Below the pieces are notes generated by a model. The model worked only from the letters and a program-made list of their open reading frames with translations, was not told the origin of the DNA and ran no database searches. Positions 28,255-39,592 of a stretch of 64,000 bases of DNA are shown here, piece by piece; the stretch's first letter is position 1; each line of letters begins with the position of its first letter. A program made the translations under genes and the position numbers. The DNA lies in NCBI GenBank assembly GCA_014871385.1, contig CM026424.1, positions 16,024,892-16,088,891 of the forward strand, written 5' to 3'. This DNA is from Ceratodon purpureus. Taxonomy: Eukaryota; Streptophyta; Bryopsida; Pseudoditrichales; Ditrichaceae.

Positions 28255-28604
28255 AACTATCGCTGGACTCCTGAGAGAATCAGGATTTATGTATGGGATG
28301 TCGTTATTGAGAGTGGAAAGGTAGACTGGGTTAGGACTGGTAGAAAGATTAGAAACACAAATGACGCGGAAAAGATTCAGAATGCTCTTAGTGAGTTCGA
28401 TGCCATTTGGACACCTAATGACGTGTTGTGCACTAGAATAGGTATGCAGGTTAAGTGGCACCCGATGCCCACTCAGTTTCCTGTTGTTAATTGGTGACTC
28501 TTGCTCTCTCCCTACCCTGGACGTCCTGCCCGATGAGGGTTTGTATTGGTTCTTTCTTGCAATGAAATCCTCTTCATTTGCTTCAAAAAAAAATCAAAAA
28601 TCAA

Positions 28605-29108
28605 AAATCAAATACAAGCCACTTGATTGCTTTAGCTTTTGAATCCCCTTTCCTTGAAGAGTCTAAATTTCTTTTTCTAGCAAAATTCTAGCATCCTATT
28701 TTGCATACAAGTTATATACCTCATCAAAAACTTGTCTCCAAAGTCTCTTATAAAGATTTCATTCCAATCATATACAACACATCAAACATTCATTATTTTT
28801 ATGAATGAAGTATGAGAGATGTAAATCATGTCTTTACTGTCTTCTTACTATCATATATAATTTCAACACCCACAAGCAATATAAGCACTAAAAAGCACTT
28901 GAAAAAACTATCACACATTCAAATCCTAAACCCCTCTAATCGTCAAGGCTTGAATACCGACTTGGACGACTAAACATCTACTTCTCTCACTTACTTTAGA
29001 GGTAATTACATATCATTCCAATATGCAAACTGAATAAATTATATATTAAAAGTTTGATTTTGACAATCTAAAAGTTGACTTTGGTATAGAAGACCTAAGG
29101 TGCATTGA
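28605..29108. other. AT-rich spacer, nothing recognised
   Basis: No coding frame, no repeat boundary apart from the possible LINE target duplication at its left edge. Confidence 0.5.
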
Positions 29109-29985
29109 CCACGGGGGGGTCACTTTGTGTATATTTGGGGACCCACGTGCGGTGGTAGGGTATTTTTTGGGGGCCTATTTACCTCCTTAAAAGCATTTTA
29201 AAGACCACTATTATTACATAAAGCAAAAAAATTGCCTATATTATCATACCTATCATTACTTATAATATGTATGTCACGGGAATATATTAGAGGCTATTTT
29301 CTTTGTAAGGAAAAAAACTAACTTAAAAAATAATGAGAGTACAAGTGAGTAACAAATACCTTATGGAAAAAAGGTTTAAGTTAAAACAATGCATGAATAC
29401 AAATACATGGCAAATACATGCATGAATAACAAGACATTAGGGTTGAAGAAGTTTTGAAGAGATTGTAGGCAAAGTATGTGTTTAAAAACACAGACATGAA
29501 GTGCATTTATCAAGTATGAACATAAATATATGCCTGATTTAAAAAAAAAATTACATTCTAATGCCTCGAGGAAGTGCCTTCTTGAACTTGTCAATGATAT
29601 CCACTCACATAGCCCTCAGTCCTCTTTCATTCCTCCAGCAAAGCCAATATGTATTAAAAATTAACCCCTGATTTGCTACTACTTTCCATAGTAGAACACA
29701 TCAAAGATGAGCAAAACCTAGTACACAAGGCAAATAAATAAGCTTGATGTGTCACGTATCTTACATTTTGTTAACCCCTAATTGTTTTGTCCCTAAATTA
29801 TATCTACCTAAAATTTAAGAGACCATATTTTCCGGTTCCCTATATTACTTATAAAGGACATATCACTTTTAACGTCCCCTAATTTATATATACATTTCTT
29901 ATAAATTTTACCCATAATTATTTAAATGTACCCTATATTCCGCCGTACGTAGGTTATTAAAAAACGGGAAGTGACCCCCCCGTGG
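29109..29985. mobile_element. 877-bp non-autonomous DNA element with 17-bp perfect TIRs
   Basis: The left end is CCACGGGGGGGTCACTT (29109-29125) and the right end is its exact reverse complement (29969-29985). The similarity continues imperfectly inward for about 55 bp (acccacgtgcggtgg against a related right-hand block). CATTGA flanks both sides directly (29103-29108 and 29986-29991), a likely 6-bp target-site duplication. The interior is AT-rich and non-coding. I cannot assign a superfamily. Confidence 0.78.
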
Positions 29986-30459
29986 CATTGAATATCAAAT
30001 ATAAATGGGTGGAAACATGATAGAGTTGTCATATGGAGAGCTATATTTTCTCTTTTAAAGTCGTAAAAAATATCTTTAATTAAAAAAAAATCCATTTTTG
30101 ATAGTAAAAGTGATGTGGAATTTAACCCCTAAACCGCCAAAGTCCTAGAATGGGCTTTTTGAAATTTCAGGCAAGTTCCTATGATGTCAATTCTGGATAT
30201 AAGTTTCTAAATTTTTTTGTAGACGTAAGGAATTGCAAGAGCTTTGTGGGAGTATAATTTGTTTTTGCACTGGACATTTGAAAATATATTTATGGTGCCC
30301 AAAGCGGTTTTTCCTACTTCTCGCGCAGCTCCAAAATTTTGATACACCCTTCAACTACCTTTGGGATTTTTAATGCAAGTAACTAACATGATTGGTTTTG
30401 AGATTATCAAAAATAAATAAAAATAAAAATAAAAATAAAAAATCTTTCAAACCAGGAAT

Positions 30460-30520
30460 GCTATCTTGTGAGCGGTGAGCAGTGAGCAGTGAGCGGTGAG
30501 CACTAAATTTTCAATTTTTT
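30460..30520. repeat. Left terminal inverted repeat of the giant transposon
   Basis: Starts GCTATCTTGTGAGCGG, followed by alternating GTGAGCA and GTGAGCG heptamers and an AT-rich block ending AATTTTTT. It matches the reverse complement of 43715-43775 over 61 bp with one substitution and no gap. Repeated heptamers near a transposon end are typical transposase-binding sites; that role is inferred. Confidence 0.92.
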
Positions 30521-30714
30521 GACTATTTATTTGATATTTTGAGATGATTTTGCATGACATGGCATATATGGGACCTATGACCGTGGAAAGTGATATAGGG
30601 TATATTCTTTAAAAATGCTTCTAAATTGATAAATGTAGAAATTTACACCCGATTCATACCCGAATGAATTGTGATTTTTTTTTCATATTTCCTATCAATC
30701 CCAGGCCATGAAGA

Positions 30715-31010
30715 CCAAGAGGAAAAAATAAAAATAAAAGAAAAAAAAGAATAGAGAAGAAAATAAATAAATGAAAGAAAGGAAATAGATTAAAAATAAA
30801 TAATGAAAAGGAATATAGGGGGAAAAAATAAAAAATGAAGGAAAATAAGAAGAAAAGAAAGAAATATAAATAAAACAACGAAAGAAAAAAAACAACGAAT
30901 AAATAAAAAAATGAATTAATAAAATAAAAGATAAAACATTAAAAGGAATTAACTAAAAAAGATAAACAAGTGAAAAAATGAATGAAAGATAAAAAAAAAA
31001 AAAAAAAAAC
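30715..31010. repeat. Purine-rich low-complexity tract
   Basis: About 300 bp of almost pure A/G on the plus strand interspersed with T, built from words such as GAAAGAAAG and AAATAAA, ending in an A21-type run. It lies just inside the left end of the giant transposon. Hydrophobic-looking frames on the minus strand here are artefacts of the composition. Confidence 0.85.
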
Positions 31011-31529
31011 AGAATTAGGTGAAGAACGGATGTACACAACGGCTATTGTAGATGAATGTGGCTTCTATTTTTTTGGGATGACTAATTTATCATCCAAGTG
31101 TTGGATGACTGATTTAAAGGTAAGAAGAATTAATTAACTGAGAGTTAATTACTCCAGAAAGCAACTTGGGATTTGTGTTCGTAGGGGACCCCAAGTAATT
31201 ACAAGGGGTGCCCAAGTACCCCAAGTAATTACTAGAGCTATTTGCATAATAGGGCAGAGAAAAATACATGAGAAAGGTTTTAAGAAAATCACATTATATT
31301 GTGATGCCTTCAAGCTGTAACCAAGGAATGTTCAACGTCTTAAAAAAAAAGTACCATCTTTATAATTCAATCATGTATGAAGTCAATTTAAAATATATGG
31401 CTGGTAGAGGCCGGCTCACACAAAAGTAGAGTAAAATGAGGTTAAGGCAAAATATAAAATCCAAGGCCAAAGCTATCATATAATATATAAGTAGTAAAAA
31501 CATAACAATATAGAGTAAATATGCAATGA

Positions 31530-34500
31530 TCAAGTAGACATCTCATCATCGCTACAAGTACCAATCCAACCATCATAAGAATCGCTATCACTAGATAATA
31601 CCACTCTGGCAACTTCTGCAGCTATGTCAAGATAAATCTCAGCATCACGACAAATGCTATCTCTGTCAGATGAAATAGATGGAGAAGGAGCAGCTAAATA
31701 AGCTTGAGCCTGCATCTCTGCATAATGTGGAAGCTCTAAAGGTCTAACTGGACTCTTCATCTTGCTAAGATGGCGCGAGATAATAGAGCCACCAATGTCA
31801 TTCTTCAACGCTTTCTTCCGACTGCACAAGACAATTTCACAGTTTAATAAATATTGAACTAAAATTTTTTAAACAAATAAACAAATGTCAAATGAATGTA
31901 AAGACTTACTTACAAGAACGCTTGGGGGCAATCTTCCTCTCAGGCTCATCATCTGACTCAATGGCACGCTTCTTCTTTGGTGATGGCACAGGAATTGGAG
32001 CAGACTCAACCTCTTCCGCGCTTGGAAGAAGAGGCAACAACACCTGCTTGTACAAGGTGGTGTCATACTCAAAGCCTATGACATGGCGCCGGAGACTCTT
32101 CGATGCTCGAATGGAAGCACCTGCACACAAATTGTAGCTCAATTGCATGAGATTAAAGAATAAAAAGAAATACAACTATCAACAATCAGAGAACAGAAAG
32201 ACTAAAAAATACCTGTAGAAGCTGTGAGATCCATGACAATGTCATTCTCTACAGTGCAGAGATCAATCAGAGCCTGCAAGAGGTTAGAAGTCTTCTCTCT
32301 AGGACCTCTGAATGGCAAACCTGTCTCTGAATTATAAGTCAGAGAATCTGCAGTTATCAAATTAGTACAGTGACCATCAGTGGAGAGCTTGATGCCTTGG
32401 GCACCAAGCTCAGCCCTATCATGAAACTGGAACTTAGACCTTGGAACACCCTCCTCCGCATTCTCCATCTTGATGAAGCACTTGACCATAAAAGTCTTGT
32501 GTTCCCGTGGATAACGGTCTGGAATAGTCAATGGCAGGCCATTGATTGCAAACCACTTGGCCTCCTCCTGAAAGTTAGCCCAATCTGCCCAGGAAATAAG
32601 CTCATTTGAAATGAACCTAGAATCAGGGTAGAATACAATCAAGGCTCCATCATCCTGCAGAAACTGCATAGCAAACTCAAAATGGGCCTTAATCCACGAA
32701 GACTCCATTTTCTTCCCTGCTGAAATCTTGGGGTGCTTGTTCCAGAATGGAATCTCACCATCCTGCCCTAAACCTCGAACTGGTAAATCCTCTGGAACAT
32801 CAAAAATGATGAGGTCCACAGCAGCCTCAGCCTCTTCACCTCCAAACTTCCTAGCCTTGCTACCGAGATTCTCCTTGATCCAGTCCTTCACCTTGATCCA
32901 AACCTCAGGCTCATCCCCCTCTGATAGATCATTAAACAGCTCCAAAATGCCCATAGGGGAGTCATTGATGATCTCAACCCTAGTGTCTGCATCATCCAAC
33001 TGCGAGCATGGAATGGTGTAAATAGTCTGAGAAGGCATAGGGGTAGAAAAAAGAGGCACCTGAGGAGCTACAGGAACTATGGCAGCAGCCATGCTGCTAC
33101 CTGAAGGAGAAATGCCAACATGAGTCAACATCTTCTCAGGCCCTTCCTTCAAGACAAGCTTGGCAAGCTCCCTGTTCCTTGCTGCCAATTCTCTCTTGAG
33201 CTTGACTCCTTCCTCCTTCTCCTTCTTCTTGTCCTCCTTCTCCTTCATCCTTGCCTCAGCCTTTGCCTTCCTCTCTGCTAGTTTCTTCCTTTGCTTCTCA
33301 GAAAGAGAAGCATCATCACCAACCTCCGAGGCATTCTCCTCCAAATTCATGGTATTCTCATCTCCAAGCTGCAGCACCAAGTTGTCACAGCTAGCCTTCA
33401 AAGCTCTCTCATCCCCAGGGCACTTCTCATTCTCCTTCAATTCAAGGTACCAGGGACATTGAACAAGATGTGGAGCTCGAAAATGCCTCCTCTGATAATC
33501 TGTAAAAATGCACTCAGAGCTAGAAATATCCACCCATTTCTTAAAACGCTGTGGTATATCATTCCTATCAATGGCACCTTTAACTACCAACTCCCTCCAG
33601 AAGTACCTCAATATAACCCTCGTCACAGCATTCTCAGCCCCTGCTTGGTTGAGAAATGGCTCTTTCTTGGTAAAAGTGCCAGCCTTAGGGAAGAAACCAG
33701 TGAAGGCCTTCCCCCAAAGAGTCAGAGAATGAGCCTCAATCCATGAGCCAATATCATCTACAGGATTAGGTAAATCCGTGGTCCTGAGAACTATGATATC
33801 CTCCTCTACAATCTTGGCATAACGAAGGCTAGCCTCTTCTTCTAACTGCGGGATAACAAACAAAAACAAAAATATTAGAATCCATTACATTAGAAATAAT
33901 GTGGTATTAATTTCAATTGCAACATATTAAGACATTATTTCAATTTAACTTTTGAGAGAAATTAAGATTGTGCTTACCCCAGCCCAGAATGCTGCTTGAT
34001 CAATCCAAACTCGAAGAACTAAATCAGAAGCTGGTGTTGGAGGAAAATTGTACTCCACCCGACTTTGCTTGCTCATGTTCCACCACTTTAGCCATCTCTC
34101 CTTGTACTTGGGAGCAACCTTGGCGCTTGCAAAAAGTTGCAACTTCTCCGGGGTCATTTCTGCGTCGCTCTGATAAACATCAAAATGGCGAATGATCTGA
34201 AGAGAAGAATACCCCTATGTGAGTATGATAGACCCCTTTAACATACAGACTCACAAAAACATAGTTGCTGAAAAATGAAAATATGTAAGGTCATTTCTAT
34301 AAGCTGAATCAAGTTTCTAGCAAGAGTAGAAAATACACATCGCAAGTACCCTGCAATCACCAGGCAAGAAATAATCAGGGAGTATTATACCCTCCATTAA
34401 GAAGGAAACAATTAATGAATTCGAAAAAGAAGAAAAATAAAACTGAAAAAACGCCAACGGCAGTGTGCATCCAGCACGCACCATCAAAGAAAACATTACA

Positions 34501-37500
34501 ATTAAATAACACGCAGCAACATTCAGTGTGCCCCGCACGAAGCACCAAACAATGATTTCAAAAAAACCGAAAATGCTCGACATTGACGATGAGTAAAATC
34601 ACAGGAGAGTCTCCAAAATTGGAGCAATAAAAAAAAAACAGATTCAAGCTAGATGCTTGAGGCTTGAATCTCACCAAACAACAAGAACCAGCGTGAATTT
34701 GGAAGCAATTGCTGCGTGCTTCCAGCACGCAGCTGCAGACAATCACAACTCAATAAATAAAAAAAACCAACGCTGCGTGCATCCAGCACGCAGCAGTAAC
34801 CAAACACCAAACAGCAAACGACATACACAAGCTCTGTGCCTACATGTCGATGACCATGACCATGAAGGTGTCTCCGAAAATCAAAAAAAAAAATACAAGC
34901 AGCTATGTCAAGGCATGTGCTGGATGCAGTTCTCAAAAAAAAGTGTCTTGCGTGGGAGAGGTCCAGGCACCCCTCGGATCCGAGGGAGCCTCCGGGGGTG
35001 CCGACCAATTCCACTTTTTTCAGACTACCCTGTGAAAACTCAACCCCGCCGTCACATGCATCAAAGAACCAGCGTGAATTTGGAAGCAATTGCTGCGTGC
35101 TTCCAGCACGCACATGCACAGTATTACAACTCAATCAAAAAATACAAACCAACGCTGCGTGCATCCAGCACGCAGCAGTAACCAAACACCAAACACCAAA
35201 CGACATACACAAGCTCTGTGCCTACATGTCGATGACCATGACCATGAAGGTGTCTCCGAAAATCAAAAGAAAAAATATAACCAGAATTCAAGCCAGGTGC
35301 TGGAAGCAGTTTTTAAAAAAAAGTGTCTTCCGTGGTAGAGGTCCAGGCACCCCTCGGATCCGAGGGAGCCTCCGGGGGTGCCAAACAATTCCACTTTTTT
35401 CAGACTACCCTGTGATAATGTTTAGAAATTTACGTACCTCTTTTAAGAAACCTTCGCCATTAGCTGGGTTTGCAATGGCCAAGTATCGGTCCAATTTAGT
35501 AGAGAGGGATGTTTTCTTCACTGCTACCGCCTTCTTTGCAACGGCAAGGAGCTCTGAGGGACTTCCTACCTTGTCCTCTCCGCGACCAGTGACTAATGTG
35601 TCCCTATAGATCCGAATAGCTTCCTCTTGGGCGGCTGATATCTCTCTCTAAAATACAACAATTAGTTGTTAGTGTATTGGCTTCGATAATAAATTAAGTC
35701 ATCACTGATAAATATTTTACAAATTAAATCCATTGAAAATTCTCACCTCGTATAAGAAGTCAATGAATGCATCATATAACAGATGATACCACTTTCTGTT
35801 CTTCATACGCCCCCACTCTAGAATGCTTGCTTGCAAATCTTCATCTTTCACCAGACCCTTTAGCTGGTCAAAGTCCAACAGACCTAGCTGTTGGACCCGC
35901 TTCACCTCATGGGTCCAATGTTGAACAACATGATCTACTTCATTTTTTCTACAAACAGTTGACAGACAATCCATTTAGTTGAATTATCAAGGATTTGTAA
36001 ATGAAATAAATGAAATAAATGATTTAAACTCAAGGCATTTATGTTCTTTACTTAGTTATGAGTTTAAACTGAATGAATTACTTACTTGTTCCAATCTGTC
36101 ATGGCATGCAACAACATGTTGCAATTTGCAGGCGTGACGTTGATGATGATTGAACGGGCTGAAACATGGAAAGAGGCATCATGCTTGTGGAGAGTGTTGA
36201 TCAATTCTGACCAAGCAATATGGCGATGATTGCCGTCCCATACATAGAAATAGCGATTGGAGTATTTCTTCAAGTCTGGATTTGACAGCAAACGTGCTTC
36301 AAACTCAATGTCCTCCTTGCGCCATAAGTCGGACCAGGAAGACCTGTCAGCCTCAGTGACACTTGACTCTTCCATTCTGAAGCTCTTCAGAGATAGATAA
36401 AAGCTTGATGAACCTCGCTTGTAACCATGGCTGAATTCTGCCTTTAGCTTCTATATGTCGGTCTTCAACGGCTCCCTCACATCCTTCATAGGAATCATCC
36501 TGCAGAGTGGCACATCAATCTCCATGCCTGGTATGTCAATTGCTTCTTGAATTGCAAGATGTGAGGTACCCTGCACTGCCTTGCGGAGCTGATCTTCCAT
36601 CTCGGCCAAACCGCCATCGTTACAATCCATGCTTGTGGACGCGCTGTGCACCTCCTCCATGCCCTGTTCAGAGCTCATCTGCAAGCAAAACATGAAACCA
36701 GATTATCAAATGTCTAAACCTAAGTTGGGCCACCACATTATCTTCGGCTCACAAGTCGAATTAAATTTTCATTGCCTTCTCATTAATCTATACAAAACAA
36801 ATGAGGTACATGATTATATCGGGGTCAGCAAAGAAACTACAAAGAAAAAACAGAGCTGCTAGCTAAAACTGATATCAGATGTACCTTCACTGAATTGGAG
36901 ATCGAATTAGACTTCGCTTCCTCCACTTCTTGGAAAGCAATGCGCTTCTCTCTCGGGTTTTTCCCAAGATGAGTTTCCTGCAGCAGTGACAGTGGCTTAG
37001 TCAGTATGAATTCCGTATTCACATGTCAAGCACAATGTTTGCGTGCCAAAATGTTCCTCTTGGTTTTTGTAAATTGCATCTTCTTTCTCGCAGCTTTGCA
37101 TGTGCTCCACTCCAGACATGAGTTCGAGAACGTGGCAACCGATCGAAGCGATAATTGTATCACTGACCGTCTCAACAATGTGCATCCCGTTACCTTGCCA
37201 GCTCAAACTCAAAACAGCCTCGTAGGAGCCAGTTGCAGCTTCATTCCAAAGACATGATACATAATTCTCACTCTCACTCTCTCACACATGTCAACCAACT
37301 GGTGAATTCATGTATTTGCATTCAACTAGAATTCCTTAGCTCACATGTCCAACATGATCCTGTGCAGAATGATTCACCCAAACTTGAGCCCAATGTTCGC
37401 TAATTCGATGCTTGAGGAGTGCTTACGGAATGCCTGGAATGGGTTGCAAGCTCGAAGTTTGCGTGCCACTTAATTATATATAAAAAGTAATAAGTTTCAA

Positions 37501-38890
37501 ACCCAATTAAGTTAGGTGATCTGAGACTGTGGACCAGGTAGGATCCTCTAGACACATGGCTGCTTCGTGCGAGCTGTCCAAAATAAAAATGATAAAGTTA
37601 TTTCAACATGAAACATGTACACTTACCAGAACTGCCTTCGTAGCAAAAGCTTGCGGTTCCACAGCTGCAGATATGTCCGTTTCTTCTCCACCCTCAAGAA
37701 AACCCTCCCGTTCCTGCATGCACTATTTCAAAGCAATCAGTTCGCAAACCATCGAAATTGTCCCAAAACCCGCAAAACCACTGAAATCCAAATAAGCACT
37801 TGTAGACTTACCGAATCTCCTACTTCGTTGACAGCTTCAAGAATTCCTTCCTCCTCGAACCCGCCCACTTGTCTTTCCTGAATCAATAGCAGGGCTTCGG
37901 TTAGAATCGACACAAGCAGAGTCAATTGCCACAGACCATCTCCATTCGGCAACACAGCAACTGCCTCTCACTAGAAAATAAAAAACCCCAACTCCTATTC
38001 CACTCGTTGCAGCAGCACTTACAGACTGAGGCGAAGCCTCCTTCCGCACACACCGACGTGAGTCGTTGCGGTGGACTTCCTCAACAACAGCAGGTCCCGG
38101 CGGCGAGGTACCCTGCAAACCGACCCAACCAGTTGTTAATGATTTTAAATTCCGGCATACTTCGTTTTAGGTTTTATATCCTTCACATTCCTTTCATAAT
38201 GCGCATTCAATCAAAACGTGCGGTTGTAACCCAAACAGTCTGCAGCAACAAGAAAACTAAGCAAAATTTCTGACAAGAGATCAAAGGTCATTACAGGTTC
38301 ACTCGGATTGCTGGTGCCGAAGACGATTTGATAGGGGTCCCCAGCTTCATAAGCGTCGCCTCCTCCCTCTCCCGACGGCAACCCGACCTGCAAACCCAAG
38401 ATACCAAGGAAGGGAAAAGTCAACCCGGTACTAGGGAGAATCTCGACATTCATGAAGTCCGTCCATTCAGTAATTGACATTCATCTAGATTGTATGATCG
38501 CCTAATTCATATTTTGTGAAAGCAGTGTGCAATGCTTCTTAATGTCCTTGACAATTAGATTAAATAAACAAAGCCGCGGTTGAATCCATTCACGAAATAA
38601 ATAAATAAATTCAACATACTTACAATTTGTCAATTACACAATACAAACTGCATGGTATGGTATACCTGACATACAGTGGCCAATGCTTTGATTTTGAGAT
38701 GCTTGGGATCATCTGAACTATAATCCACTTCTGCAATACGAGCAAGATCGACTTTCTCCTTTCGTCTCTTCTGGGCCGCCACCTGCTTCGGATTACTAAA
38801 ACCTGAACCTCGCCTTCTCCCTCTACTTCTAGTCGTACATGATCTAGGAGCCCTCACTACTCTTGGGCTTGGCTCTTCCTCTTCCCTCAT
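31530..38890 (-). CDS. Transposon-borne protein with C-terminal degenerate N4/N6 DNA-methyltransferase fold (13 exons, about 1,337 aa, one in-frame TAG)
   Basis: Exons on the minus strand are 38890-38666, 38387-38295, 38112-38023, 37877-37812, 37713-37627, 36977-36885, 36678-36086, 35948-35747, 35647-35438, 34196-33978, 33845-32213, 32120-31910 and 31821-31530. Every junction is GT/AG with matching phase. Exons 2-6 are short and symmetric. The N-terminus is basic (RSRGRRRGSG), and an E/K-rich coiled coil lies at about residues 806-863. The C-terminal domain (about 960-1200) has the order of beta-class amino-methyltransferases: a motif-IV-like FDVPED (32790-32801), a GALIVFYPDSR strand, then REKTSNLLQALIDLC and a motif-I/II-like DLTASTGASIRAS...VIGFEYD that crosses the last large intron. 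Canonical DPPY and DPFxGSG are lost, so catalysis is doubtful. A TAG at 36451-36453 interrupts exon 7, probably an old CAG. The partner transposase is divergent. Some short exons could be alternatively used. Confidence 0.75.
34683..35415. repeat. Tandem duplication (two units of about 352 bp) in intron 9
   Basis: 34683-35035 and 35064-35415 are highly similar and separated by 28 bp. Each unit holds two hairpins of the form GCTGCGTGC-CCAG-CACGCAGC type and one GC-rich hairpin (34966-35002 and 35346-35382) with arms GGCACCCC/GGGGTGCC around a perfect CCTCGGATCCGAGG palindrome. It makes intron 9 by far the longest of this gene. Open plus-strand frames here have no coding support. Confidence 0.88.
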
Positions 38891-39592
38891 AGGTCTCAGT
38901 AACGCTCTCCCGTAAACATAATTCTAACTAAGACGTATGCTTTGAAATCGACAAGTGCTTAGTACCAGTTTTATAGTGGACTCTTAGTACCCTAAACCTT
39001 TCAGACCTATAATACATGCATGAGCATCCTGTGATTGCTAATGTTCGTGTCAGTATCTTCGTTATGTACTAATAGTAGTATATATTTAAATTGTTAGGTG
39101 CAGACCATTTTAGAATGGCCAGCAAATCTATGTAAAGGGAATGACATGATCTAATGTTGAAATTTGTGAACACCACTCACTGATCTAGTATGATATCTCT
39201 GGTTATTTTAAAGTAAGTTATGGAACTCTGCCTCGAAACAAAATAACCATTTGAAATAAAGTTGCCATGGTCACGCTGACACTGACGGCTAATTGTTATA
39301 AATGTATTGGTGCACCTCTGTGTCAGCACAAATTCTTTGCTGAATGATATAATAGAATTAGCTAAACATGATGTGGTTGGCGGTCTCAGCCGCCTAAGCA
39401 TTTCAGTTTGTCAGATACATTCGAACTTAAATTAAGCTATACAGGTCATGGTGAATTCACGAGTACACCCTATTTCATTTTAGAGTATGTTAGCTGTCCC
39501 ACCACACTAACCACTAACAACTATATAATCTCTACAACCTGGAACACATCAAGCACATCTTCTTACACTCTACTTGCACAAGCTCTTCTCCA
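38891..39592. promoter_or_regulatory. Shared divergent promoter region of the giant transposon
   Basis: The two transposon genes start back to back about 0.7 kb apart. On the minus strand TATAAAA lies at 38975-38969, about 80 bp upstream of the methyltransferase-like ATG. On the plus strand TATATAA lies at 39522-39528, about 65-107 bp upstream of the two candidate transposase ATGs (39593, 39635). Positions fit plant TATA boxes plus short leaders. The shared region would allow co-expression; this is inferred. Confidence 0.5.

Larger units (their letters stand above)
22271..28604 (+). mobile_element. L1-type non-LTR retrotransposon, nearly full length, inactive
   Basis: Order along the plus strand: 5' leader, ORF1 with CCHC knuckle, endonuclease, reverse transcriptase with FADD, C-terminal zinc motif, short 3' UTR and an AAAATC-type tail. 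A 10-bp AAATCAAATA lies at 22261-22270 and again at 28605-28614. It is a plausible target-site duplication, although low in complexity and overlapping the tail. Many stops and frameshifts break both ORFs. The element has clearly higher GC than its surroundings, which suggests recent arrival relative to its AT-rich flanks. Confidence 0.82.

Noticed and set aside
34657-35609. Plus-strand frames of 174 and 234 codons
   Set aside because: They span the intronic tandem duplication and run antisense to exon 9 of the methyltransferase-like gene.
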